From the NCBI GenBank assembly GCA_001898145.1, contig MKSR01000012.1:1-64000 (forward strand): a DNA stretch of 64,000 nucleotides. The letters are read 5' to 3'. The translations under genes and the position numbers were made by a program. This stretch comes from Dyadobacter sp. 50-39. GTDB taxonomy: Bacteria; Bacteroidota; Bacteroidia; Cytophagales; Spirosomataceae. How positions within the stretch are numbered: the stretch's first letter is position 1; every line of letters begins with the position of its first letter. Positions 44,014 through 52,740 of this stretch are shown piece by piece. The notes below the pieces were generated by a model. It was not told the DNA's origin. It did no database searches and saw only the letters and a program-made list of their open reading frames with translations.

Positions 44014-47000
44014 ATGCAAAAAACAGTACGTAACAAGCCGGTCGACTGGCGAAAAATTATGCGCATTGGACTGCTTCAATGGATTCTTGCCGTCTCGCTC
44101 GCAGCCGGCGGCTATGCGAAGGAAACTGCGGCCCAGTCTGTGCTGAGCAAGGACATGACGCTCACACTTCGCAACGTTTCGCTCAAACAGGCCCTGAATG
44201 AGATCCAGGCCCGTGCCAATACCCGCTTTGTTTACAGCAGCCGGGTTTCCGTCAAGGAGAATGTAACGATCGATGTCAAAAATCAGAAACTGTCCAAAGT
44301 GCTGGACCAACTGCTGGCCCCGCGCGGGATCAACTATAAACTTATCAACAACCAGATCGTACTCGCGAAGACCCGCGCGAGCCGGGAGGAGTCGGTGATC
44401 CCGGAACTGGAAGAAAAACTGCATCAATATGTGCTGCCTACCGAAATCCAGGTGCGCGGGACCGTGTCTTCGTCGGACGGGCAGGGTACGCTACCGGGGG
44501 TGAGCATCGTGGTAAAGGGTACTTCGCAAGGCACTACCACGGATGGCGACGGCAAGTTCGAAATCACCGTGCCGAATGTAGAATCGGCGCTGGTTTTCAG
44601 CTTCGTAGGGTATATTTCCCAGGAAATCGTGGTGGGTAACCGCACTGAGGTCAATGTAACTTTGCAGGCTGACAACAAAGCGCTGTCCGAACTGGTGGTG
44701 GTAGGCTACGGCACGCAAAAACGCGTGAACCTCACCGGCGCGGTGTCGCAGGTGCAGTCGAAAGACCTGGAAAACAGACCTTTGAACAACATGTCGCAAA
44801 TCCTGCAAGGCATGGTACCCAACCTGAACATTACATTCAGCACCGGTCAGCCCGGTAAGGGCGGCTCTTTGAACGTTCGCGGGGAAACATCGGTGAACGG
44901 CGGCTCACCGCTGGTACTGATCGACGGCATCCCGGGCGACATCAACCGGATCAACCCGGGTGACGTGGAGTCGGTTTCTGTTTTGAAGGATGCCGCGGCA
45001 TCGGCCATCTACGGTGCACGCGGTGCATTCGGGGTGATTTTGGTAACTACCAAAACTGCCAAGAACGGCAAAACGACCGTGTCTTACAGCAACAACTTCG
45101 GCTGGTCGAAGCCTACCATCCATACCGATTTCATGACCAATGGTTATGACTATGTGAAGATTAATGATGAAGCCTTCATCCGCGCTACCGGTAACAGCTA
45201 CACCCGCTATTCGGAGGAGGATTATAAGGAAATAGAGGCCCGCCGCTACGACAAAACCGAAAACCCGGCCCGCCCGTGGGTGGTCGTTAAAAATGTCAAT
45301 GGAAAAGACATTTACAACTATTATGGTAATTACGACTGGTGGAACACGATCTTCAACATGAGCCAGCCGTCGCGCCAGCACAACCTCAACCTTTCGGGCG
45401 GTACCGATAAGATCAACTATTTCCTTTCGGGTTCGGTGTATGAGAAAGATGGGATCATGCGCATTAATACGGATAAATTCACTTCCTACACACTGCGCAG
45501 CAAGATCAACGCCCAGCTGACGCCGTGGTTGAAAGTGAGCAACAATACCATGTATTTTGATTCGAAATACAAATATCCGGGCCTGGAAGGCGGTGCCAAC
45601 TCCAACTTTGTAGCCATTACGGTGCACGCGCTGCCGATTTACGCCCCGCGCAACCCTGATGGCACGCCTACTTACAATACGCTCAAAAACAACTACTCGA
45701 TCGGTGACGGCCTGTTTGCCAACCTGTTGAAAGGCGTAGCAGGCGGCGAACAGAAGGTACATGAACTGACGACCATCAACACGGTGGAAATGAACCTGGC
45801 CAAGAACTGGAACCTGACTGCCAACCATTCCTATTCGTTCTACATTTCCGACGACTGGTACCGTTCGGCTGTGGCTACTTATTCGATCCAGCCCGGCATT
45901 ATGACAACCGTGCCCAACTACAATACCGATCAGCTGAAAAAGACCTTCTGGTTCGACCCCCAGAATGTCGTGAATGTGTTTTCATCTTACAACCACACAT
46001 TCGGCAAGCATTATGTGAGCGCCACAGCGGGTATCAACTATGAAACCCGCAAACACCAGGTGCTCGCCGGTTCGCGCAAAAACCTGCTTTCGGAAAGCCT
46101 CAACGACCTGAACCTCGGTACAGGCGAGCAGCTTTCTGGCGGCGGCGCTTACCAGTATGAGCTTTTCGGTGCGTTCTTCCGGGCCAACTATGATTACCAG
46201 GGCAAATACCTCCTCGAAGTGAATGGCCGCTATGATGGTACTTCGCGTTTCGGAGAGAGCAAGCGTTTCGGATTCTTCCCGTCGGTATCCGCCGGGTGGC
46301 GCCTGAGCGAGGAGAACTTCTTCGAGCCGGTCCGCAATGCAGTGAACAACCTGAAAATCAGGGCATCTTATGGTACATTGGGTAACCAGCTACCTCCGAA
46401 GTTCAACGATAACCCAAGCTCTGCCAGCTTTTACCCTTACGTGCCGATGATGCCGACGGCCCAGTCGACCTGGATCACCAATGGCCAGAAGCTGCAATAC
46501 GTAAGCAGCCCTGCCCCTATTTCGGCCGGATTGACCTGGGAATCTGCCACCACCTCCAACATTGGTGTGGACGCAACTTTGCTGAAAAACCGCCTGAATC
46601 TCTCGTTCGACGGCTATATCCGCAAAACCACAGACATGCTCATCCCTGGCCAGGTGCTTCCGTCGGTTTACGGCGCTACCGTACCCACCCAGAATGCAGG
46701 TGATCTGCAAACGAAAGGTTTTGAATTATCGATCGCCTGGGCCGACATGTTCAAACTGGCCGGCAGGCCGCTTTCCTACAATGTATCCTTCATCGTTTCC
46801 GATTCGAAATCCAAAATCACCAAATACGACAACCCCAACAAAGTGCTTTCGAGCCCTTACGTAGGTCAGACGATCGGTGAAATGTGGGGTTATTCGATCG
46901 ACGGGATGTTCCAGAGCAACGAAGAAGCGCAGGCATTCAAAATCGATCAATCGTTCGTGAACAAGCAGCGCCTCAGCGCACCCGGTGAGTGGAGCAAGTT

Positions 47001-47625
47001 GCAGGCCGGTGACCTCCGCTTCGTAGACCTGAACGGCGACGGCAAGATCAACAACGGCTCGAATACGCTCGCCGATCCCGGTGATATGAAGATCGTCGGT
47101 AACAACCGCGTGCGGTTCCGCTACGGTATCAACCTGGGTGCTTCGTGGAATGGCTTCGACATTTCGGCATTGGCGCAGGGCATTCTTCGCAGGAACTGGT
47201 ATCCAGGCAACAATGCGGATAAGTTCTGGGGGCCTTATTCCCGTCCTTACTACTCATTTATCCCGAAAGATTTCGGAAACGATATCTGGACACCTGAGAA
47301 CCGCGATGCCTATTTCCCTGTTTTGCGCGGCTACACCGCATTGAACGACGGCGGCGACCTCCGTTCAACCAACGACCGCTATATCCAGAACGTAGGTTAC
47401 CTGCGTCTCAAAAATGTCGTGATCGGCTATACCGTGCCTGAGCGAATCAGCAAGCTGGTACGCATTCCGCGGGCAAGGATCTATATCAGCGGCGAGAACC
47501 TGCTGACCTATACCCCGCTCCGCTCGAAGTACATCGACCCCGAGCAGTTCGACGGCGACGGCACCAATGGACGTACTTATCCATTATCGAAAACCATTTC
47601 AGCCGGTCTCAACCTCACATTCTAA
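44014..47625 (+). CDS. SusC/RagA-type TonB-linked outer membrane protein with STN domain, unit 1
   Basis: A 1203-residue receptor; ATG 44014 (MQKTVRNKPVDWRKIM) is preferred, with ATG 43972 possible. After the signal segment comes an STN signalling domain (about 45-115, LTLRNVSLKQALNEIQARAN), a CarboxypepD_reg domain (about 145-225, VRGTVSSSDGQGTLPGVSIV), the TonB-type motif ELVVVGYGTQKR, a plug (GETSVNGGSPLVLIDGIPGD) and a large barrel ending in AGLNLTF. The STN domain is the part that talks to FecR. SusC proteins import oligomeric nutrients with a SusD lid. Confidence 0.96.
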   Translation: MQKTVRNKPVDWRKIMRIGLLQWILAVSLAAGGYAKETAAQSVLSKDMTLTLRNVSLKQALNEIQARANTRFVYSSRVSVKENVTIDVKNQKLSKVLDQLLAPRGINYKLINNQIVLAKTRASREESVIPELEEKLHQYVLPTEIQVRGTVSSSDGQGTLPGVSIVVKGTSQGTTTDGDGKFEITVPNVESALVFSFVGYISQEIVVGNRTEVNVTLQADNKALSELVVVGYGTQKRVNLTGAVSQVQSKDLENRPLNNMSQILQGMVPNLNITFSTGQPGKGGSLNVRGETSVNGGSPLVLIDGIPGDINRINPGDVESVSVLKDAAASAIYGARGAFGVILVTTKTAKNGKTTVSYSNNFGWSKPTIHTDFMTNGYDYVKINDEAFIRATGNSYTRYSEEDYKEIEARRYDKTENPARPWVVVKNVNGKDIYNYYGNYDWWNTIFNMSQPSRQHNLNLSGGTDKINYFLSGSVYEKDGIMRINTDKFTSYTLRSKINAQLTPWLKVSNNTMYFDSKYKYPGLEGGANSNFVAITVHALPIYAPRNPDGTPTYNTLKNNYSIGDGLFANLLKGVAGGEQKVHELTTINTVEMNLAKNWNLTANHSYSFYISDDWYRSAVATYSIQPGIMTTVPNYNTDQLKKTFWFDPQNVVNVFSSYNHTFGKHYVSATAGINYETRKHQVLAGSRKNLLSESLNDLNLGTGEQLSGGGAYQYELFGAFFRANYDYQGKYLLEVNGRYDGTSRFGESKRFGFFPSVSAGWRLSEENFFEPVRNAVNNLKIRASYGTLGNQLPPKFNDNPSSASFYPYVPMMPTAQSTWITNGQKLQYVSSPAPISAGLTWESATTSNIGVDATLLKNRLNLSFDGYIRKTTDMLIPGQVLPSVYGATVPTQNAGDLQTKGFELSIAWADMFKLAGRPLSYNVSFIVSDSKSKITKYDNPNKVLSSPYVGQTIGEMWGYSIDGMFQSNEEAQAFKIDQSFVNKQRLSAPGEWSKLQAGDLRFVDLNGDGKINNGSNTLADPGDMKIVGNNRVRFRYGINLGASWNGFDISALAQGILRRNWYPGNNADKFWGPYSRPYYSFIPKDFGNDIWTPENRDAYFPVLRGYTALNDGGDLRSTNDRYIQNVGYLRLKNVVIGYTVPERISKLVRIPRARIYISGENLLTYTPLRSKYIDPEQFDGDGTNGRTYPLSKTISAGLNLTF

Positions 47626-47640
47626 ATGGCATTCATACCG

Positions 47641-49371
47641 ATGAAAAAAATACTTAGCATTATCGCCATTTCACTCGGCCTGGTGGCTTGTGACCTGGAC
47701 CAGCTCCCGCAGGACGCTATCTCGCCGGAGACTTTCTTCAATACCGAAAACGATCTTTTGCTTTATACCAACTCATTTTACAATGCACTTCCCTCGGCGG
47801 AGGACGTATACAATGAGGACGTCGACAACATTGTCAAAACCAGCTTGCGTGACGAGTTGCAGGGGACCCGCATAGTACCTACCAGCGGCGGCGGATGGAG
47901 TTGGGGAAACTTGCGCAACATCAACTATTTCCTCGCCAATTCCGGCAAATGCCCCGACAAAAAAGCGGTGGCCAAATACAATGGTCTGGCGCGTTTCTTC
48001 CGTGCGTACTTCTATTTCGGCATGGTAAAGCGCTTTGGAGATGTGCCCTGGTACTCGACTACCATCGAGCTGGAAGACCAGGAATTGCTCACCAAAGCCC
48101 GCGACCCGCGCACGCTCGTAATGGACTCCGTGTTGGCCGATATCGATTACGCGATCGCCAACCTTGATGCCAGCCGCCAGGTGACCACCGTTACCAAATT
48201 CACCGCTTTGGCCTTGAAATCCCGCATTGGATTGTTTGAAGGGACATTCCGCAAGTACCATCCGGAATACAACCTGCCCAATGCCGACAAGTTCCTCGAC
48301 GCCTGTATTTCCGCTTCGGAAGATCTGATGAAAAACAGTGGCTATTCCATTTACAAAGCCACGCCGGCAACGGCCTATATGAAGCTGTTTTCGTCGGACA
48401 ATGCAATTCCCGACGAGGTGATCCTCGCCCGCGATTTCAGCGACGAGTTGCAGGTTTACCACAACCTCAACTACTACACGATGACGGCCTCCTACGGCCG
48501 CCCCGGCCTGGAAAAGAAACTGGTGAACAGCTACCTGATGGCAGATGGCTCCCGGTTTACCGACAAGAAAGGTTACGAAACGATGCAATTTTACGATGAA
48601 GTCCAAAACCGCGACCCGCGCCTGGCGCAGACCATTCGTACCCCGGGATATACCCGCATTGGAGAAACCGCGCAGCTGGTGCCGGAGTTTGGCGCTACCG
48701 TAACGGGTTACCAGCTCATCAAATTCGTGTCGGCACCTAAATGGGATACTTTCTCGAAAGACATTACCGATATGCCAATTTTCCGCTATGCCGAGGTTCT
48801 TCTGAACTATGCAGAGGCCAAAGCCGAAAAAGGGACCCTTACCCAGGCCGACCTCGATATTTCGACCAAGCTCACCCGCGACCGCGTGGGAATGCCGAAC
48901 ATCAATATGGAGCAGGCCAATGCAAACCCGGACCCTTACCAGGCGGCACAATACACGCAGATTACCGGCAAGAACCTGGGTGTAATCCTGGAAATCCGCC
49001 GCGAGCGCCGCATTGAGCTGGTGATGGAGAACTTCTTCCGCTGGGACGATATCATCCGCTGGAAAGAAGGCCAGGCTCTGACCAAACAGTTTAAAGGCAT
49101 GTACTTCCCAGGCCCCGGCCAGTATGACCTCGACAAAAACGGAAGCATTGATGTGGTGATTTACGAAGGTACCAAGCCTGATATCAAAGGCGCTCAGCTC
49201 CTGAAACTCGGCAGCGACGTTTCGCTGGAAAATGGCAACAAAGGCGGTAACATCATTATCAACGGGCACATTACCAAGAAGTTCGTCGAAAACAAGGATT
49301 ATCTTTACCCGATCCCGAAGCAGGAGCGCCTGTTGAACACCAACCTGACGCAGAACCCTAACTGGGAGTAA
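47641..49371 (+). CDS. SusD/RagB-type nutrient-binding lipoprotein, unit 1
   Basis: A 576-residue surface lipoprotein (MKKILSIIAISLGLVAC lipobox, Cys near 17) from ATG 47641; an ATG immediately after the susC stop (47626) would add five residues. SusD features are DQLPQDAISPETFFNTENDL, TPR-like helices (FTALALKSRIGLFEGT), IFRYAEVLLNYAEAKAEKG, and ILEIRRERRIELVMENFFRW with the conserved C-terminal WDDIIRWK. It caps the SusC barrel and binds substrate. Confidence 0.96.
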   Translation: MKKILSIIAISLGLVACDLDQLPQDAISPETFFNTENDLLLYTNSFYNALPSAEDVYNEDVDNIVKTSLRDELQGTRIVPTSGGGWSWGNLRNINYFLANSGKCPDKKAVAKYNGLARFFRAYFYFGMVKRFGDVPWYSTTIELEDQELLTKARDPRTLVMDSVLADIDYAIANLDASRQVTTVTKFTALALKSRIGLFEGTFRKYHPEYNLPNADKFLDACISASEDLMKNSGYSIYKATPATAYMKLFSSDNAIPDEVILARDFSDELQVYHNLNYYTMTASYGRPGLEKKLVNSYLMADGSRFTDKKGYETMQFYDEVQNRDPRLAQTIRTPGYTRIGETAQLVPEFGATVTGYQLIKFVSAPKWDTFSKDITDMPIFRYAEVLLNYAEAKAEKGTLTQADLDISTKLTRDRVGMPNINMEQANANPDPYQAAQYTQITGKNLGVILEIRRERRIELVMENFFRWDDIIRWKEGQALTKQFKGMYFPGPGQYDLDKNGSIDVVIYEGTKPDIKGAQLLKLGSDVSLENGNKGGNIIINGHITKKFVENKDYLYPIPKQERLLNTNLTQNPNWE

Positions 49372-49405
49372 TATACTATCCGACTGTTCCTAACCCTTAA
49401 TTTTT

Positions 49406-50635
49406 ATGCTTTCAGACAGAAGGTCGTTTTTGGAGAAAATGTCGCGGATCGGGGCGCTGAGCCTCCTGCCCGCGGCCGGCGCACAAGCTGCCGGTGCGGA
49501 TGAAACCGCCCCGGTGGCCGAAGAAAAGAACCATTTCGTAGCCGGCCCCTATTTGCAAAACATGGGTTCCAATGAGGTGACAATCATGTGGATCACCCAC
49601 AAGAATTGTTTCAGCTGGGTCGAATATGGCGCCGGCACTTACACCAGCAAGCGCGAGTTTGGCTACAACAACGGGCTTATCGAGGCGAACAACCGGATCA
49701 ACAAGATCACACTGACCAACCTCACGCCCGGTACCGAGCACAAATACAAGATCGTATCCACCGAGGTACTAGGCTACAAAGGTTCGAAAGTGGAATTCGG
49801 CGAGACGATCGCCAGTCTGATGTACGGTTTCAAAACCTGGGGACAGCAGGAGGACGAGTTCAAAATGGTGGTGTTCAATGACATCCACGACCGTCCGCAG
49901 ATCATCCCGCAACTTTTGTACCGCCATGGATATACGGGTAATACCAAAGACTACGACCTGGTGGTTTTCAACGGCGATTGCTTCGACTGGGTTACCGAGG
50001 AGCAGCAGATGGTCGACCATCTGATCAAACCATCGGTAGACATTTTCGCCACCGAATTCCCGTTCCTGCTCACACAGGGCAACCACGAATGCCGGGGCAG
50101 CTTCTCGCGCCACATTCCGGAGTATTATGCCTATCCCGACAATAAGTACTATTTTTCGTTTACCCGGGGGCCGGTACATTTTATCGTGCTCGACTCAGGC
50201 GAGGACAAAACCGACGACAGCGTCGAGTACGGCGGCTTGTCGGCATTTGACCGCTACCGTGAGGTGCAGAAGAAATGGCTGGAAAAGGAAATTGAATCGC
50301 CGGAATTCAAAAAGGCCGACTTCCGTGTGCTTTTGATCCATATTTCTCCGTACCATTCGGGCGACTGGCATGGTACCATGCACTGCCGGGCGTTGTTCGG
50401 GCCGGTTTTAAACAAGGCTAAAATCGACTTGCAAATCTCCGGGCACACGCACCGCTACATGACGCACGAGCCCGACGCGGACCACAACTGGCCGATCGTC
50501 ATCGGAGGCGGGCCGCTGGAAGGCAAAAGGACGCTGATCAAGCTCCACGCCACCCGCAAGCAGCTGGACCTGAAAATGATCCGCGACGACGGTGAGCTAG
50601 TGGGCAAGTTCCTGATCCCGAAGAAGAACAAATAG
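49406..50635 (+). CDS. Secreted calcineurin-like metallophosphoesterase (purple acid phosphatase-like)
   Basis: A 409-residue protein with a Tat-like signal (MLSDRRSFLEKMSRIGALSL, DRRSFL motif). A fibronectin-III-like N-domain (about 45-130, GPYLQNMGSNEVTIMWITHK) is followed by the metallophosphoesterase domain: FNDIHDRP, FNGDCFDW (GDxxD-like), TQGNHECRG, LLIHISPYHSGDWHG and SGHTHRY. This order is that of purple acid phosphatase-type enzymes. It lies 34 bp after susD and probably acts on the substrate of this uptake unit. Confidence 0.9.
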   Translation: MLSDRRSFLEKMSRIGALSLLPAAGAQAAGADETAPVAEEKNHFVAGPYLQNMGSNEVTIMWITHKNCFSWVEYGAGTYTSKREFGYNNGLIEANNRINKITLTNLTPGTEHKYKIVSTEVLGYKGSKVEFGETIASLMYGFKTWGQQEDEFKMVVFNDIHDRPQIIPQLLYRHGYTGNTKDYDLVVFNGDCFDWVTEEQQMVDHLIKPSVDIFATEFPFLLTQGNHECRGSFSRHIPEYYAYPDNKYYFSFTRGPVHFIVLDSGEDKTDDSVEYGGLSAFDRYREVQKKWLEKEIESPEFKKADFRVLLIHISPYHSGDWHGTMHCRALFGPVLNKAKIDLQISGHTHRYMTHEPDADHNWPIVIGGGPLEGKRTLIKLHATRKQLDLKMIRDDGELVGKFLIPKKNK

Positions 50636-50641
50636 CATTGC

Positions 50642-50684
50642 CCTACGGCAGCAAATCTATCCGGTTTGCTGCCGTAGGCTTTTT
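50642..50684 (+). terminator. Intrinsic terminator ending uptake unit 1
   Basis: Perfect 14-bp stem (50642-50655 with 50665-50678) and 9-nt loop, followed by CTTTTT. Confidence 0.92.
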
Positions 50685-50746
50685 AAGCCATTCGGTTACT
50701 TAAAATATTAACCCAACATTAAATAATCGCCGCCGCCCGTGCCGGA

Positions 50747-50777
50747 TTTTGGGCGACAAAGAAAAATGGTACATTTG
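50747..50777 (+). promoter_or_regulatory. Bacteroidota -33/-7 promoter for uptake unit 2
   Basis: TTTTG at 50747-50751 and TACATTTG at 50770-50777 are separated by 18 bp, a good match to the TTTG-(19)-TAnnTTTG housekeeping promoter. The start point would be near 50784, about 16 nt before the sigma gene's GTG. Confidence 0.65.
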
Positions 50778-50799
50778 CCTTTGACGTAACCCATTTTTC

Positions 50800-51381
50800 G
50801 TGGAACAGGATTCGGTACTTTGGCAAAAGTTCAGGGAAGGCGACCCGCTTGCCTTCGAGCAACTCCTGCGCAGCTACTACCGGCCGCTGTTCGACTACGG
50901 CAGGCGCTTCATCAGCGACCGTGATCATCTGAAAGACCTCGTACATGACCTTTTCCTGCATTTGTGGGAACGCCGCGAATCTCTCGGCAAGACCGACCAG
51001 ATCAAACCTTACCTGCTCACCAGCCTCCGCAACCGAATATTCAAGAATGCCAACCGGCCGGAAGTTTTTCTGGCCATTGAAAATGCTTCCGAGGATTTTC
51101 ATGAGACGGCACATTCCATTGAAAGCGAGCTGATCCTTACCGAGTTTGCAGCCGAAAAACTTTCCCGGATTCAGCACATTATCCAGTCGCTCACGCCCCG
51201 GCAGCAGGAAATTATCCACTTGAAATTCTACCAGGACCTTTCCAATGAGCGCATTGCCGAAATCCTCCGTATTTCGCGCCCCGCAACAGCTAACCTGCTG
51301 TACGAAAGCCTGAAAACTTTCCGGGAAAAGTGGCTTTTACTGGCCGGCCTCCTGCTGCTTATCCTCGCCGGCGGACATTGA
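50800..51381 (+). CDS. ECF RNA polymerase sigma factor, unit 2
   Basis: A 193-residue ECF factor starting at GTG 50800 (first residues MEQDSVLWQKFREGDPLAFE). Region 2: YRPLFDYGRRFISDRDHLKD, then LVHDLFLHLWERR. Region 4: LTPRQQEIIHLKFYQDLSNE and RIAEILRIS. The last 15 residues are strongly hydrophobic (WLLLAGLLLLILAGG), a possible membrane tether also hinted at in the unit 1 factor. It precedes a FecR gene and SusC/SusD. Confidence 0.94.
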   Translation: MEQDSVLWQKFREGDPLAFEQLLRSYYRPLFDYGRRFISDRDHLKDLVHDLFLHLWERRESLGKTDQIKPYLLTSLRNRIFKNANRPEVFLAIENASEDFHETAHSIESELILTEFAAEKLSRIQHIIQSLTPRQQEIIHLKFYQDLSNERIAEILRISRPATANLLYESLKTFREKWLLLAGLLLLILAGGH

Positions 51382-51471
51382 TCCGAAATTTTCTCAAATT
51401 TTTTCCGCATTCTTCCATGATCCGGGCGATCCCGGCGGATTATACTTTTAGAACACATTCATTTCAAACCA

Positions 51472-52551
51472 ATGCATCCATTTTACCACTACAACCTGGA
51501 AGATTTTCTGACCGACGACGATTTCAGAGGGTGGGTAAAATCGGGGCAGCCGCGTAACGATTTTTTCTGGGCCAAACTCCGCTCGGAGTATCCGGAAAAA
51601 GCGCTGCTGATGGATCAGGCGGCCGAACTGATCCTTACCTGGGAGAAGCAGCCCAGCGAGCTCACGCACGAGGAACTCGACCATGAGGTGAACCGGATAT
51701 TAAACGATTCGGTACGCACTTTACCGAAGCGCGATGCAAGCATTATCAGGCTGCGCTGGTGGTACGCCGCCGCCGCTGTCCTTATTCTGGTAGGCCTGGG
51801 ATGGCTGGTTTCCGGTAATGGGTCATTCCGGAAAAGCAATTACACGTATAAACAATACGTAGCCGCTTCGGCCGTGCCGTTGAAAGAGATCGTCAATAGC
51901 GGCAACGCGCCGATGAAGGTGAGCTTGCCGGATGGCAGTGAAGTGCGCCTCATGCCCGCTTCCGCGGTGAGCTATGCGCAGGCTTTTGTCCACAATCATA
52001 AGAGAGAGGTGTTTCTCTCGGGAGAGGCTTTTTTTGAAGTACAAAAAAACAAGGCCAACCCGTTTTTTGTGTATGCCAATGATCTCGTTACGCGGGTAGT
52101 GGGCACCAGTTTTACCATTAAATCCTCGGCGGAGCGTGTGGAGGTGATCGTGCGCACGGGAAAAGTGGCGGTGATGCAGGCCAAAGACCTGAAGCTCGAC
52201 AAGCCGGGCGTCGAAATGCTCCTTACCCCCAACCAGCAGGTGGTGTTCACTTCGGAGAAAGCCGTCCTTTCTCGCGGCATCACCGAAAATCCGGTAGCCA
52301 TTGCCCGTCCGGTCGTGAAACCCGATTTTACATTTGATAATCAGCCGGTTGGAGAAGTATTCAGGCTAATGCAGGAGACTTACGGAATACCGATCGTGTA
52401 CGACTCGACGCGGCTCGGAAACTGCTACCTGCGCGTGGCGCTACGCGACGAGCCCTTTTTTGACAAGTTAGGAATCATCTGCTCTACCATCGAAGCAAGC
52501 TACCAGGTAACCGACGGACAGGTCGTTATCACGGGGCAAGGCTGCGAATAA
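51472..52551 (+). CDS. FecR-family anti-sigma factor, unit 2
   Basis: A 359-residue anti-sigma: cytoplasmic N-part (1-100), membrane helix (about 102-120, WWYAAAAVLILVGLGWLV), FecR beta-domain (about 150-250, VSLPDGSEVRLMPASAVSYA, then LSGEAFFEVQKNKANPFFV) and C-terminal DUF4974 (about 285-359, FTFDNQPVGEVFRLMQETYG). Same role as in unit 1 but clearly diverged in sequence. Confidence 0.94.
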   Translation: MHPFYHYNLEDFLTDDDFRGWVKSGQPRNDFFWAKLRSEYPEKALLMDQAAELILTWEKQPSELTHEELDHEVNRILNDSVRTLPKRDASIIRLRWWYAAAAVLILVGLGWLVSGNGSFRKSNYTYKQYVAASAVPLKEIVNSGNAPMKVSLPDGSEVRLMPASAVSYAQAFVHNHKREVFLSGEAFFEVQKNKANPFFVYANDLVTRVVGTSFTIKSSAERVEVIVRTGKVAVMQAKDLKLDKPGVEMLLTPNQQVVFTSEKAVLSRGITENPVAIARPVVKPDFTFDNQPVGEVFRLMQETYGIPIVYDSTRLGNCYLRVALRDEPFFDKLGIICSTIEASYQVTDGQVVITGQGCE

Positions 52552-52618
52552 ACCAAGTTTTCTCCACCAAACCACCCTTCTACCCTATGGCTAAACCTTG
52601 ACCCAGATTCATTAAAAA

Positions 52619-52645
52619 GCCGGCAATGATTGCAGCATTACCGGC
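52619..52645 (+). promoter_or_regulatory. GC-rich hairpin between fecR and susC, unit 2
   Basis: A 10-bp stem with one mismatch (GCCGGCAATG with CATTACCGGC), 7-nt loop. It is in the same position as the hairpin of unit 1, before the susC start at 52741. Confidence 0.5.
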
Positions 52646-52740
52646 CTGATTCCCCCGGTTCATTTCAACAGAAGGACAGTTCCGCCAAAATCGGAACACG
52701 GGAGGGCTTTGTCCAGAATTCATCAAAACCATTCGAATTT

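Noticed and set aside
47773-49269. Long minus-strand frame (498 codons) opposite susD
   Set aside because: Codon-bias shadow of a GC-rich gene; the SusD motifs are on the plus strand.
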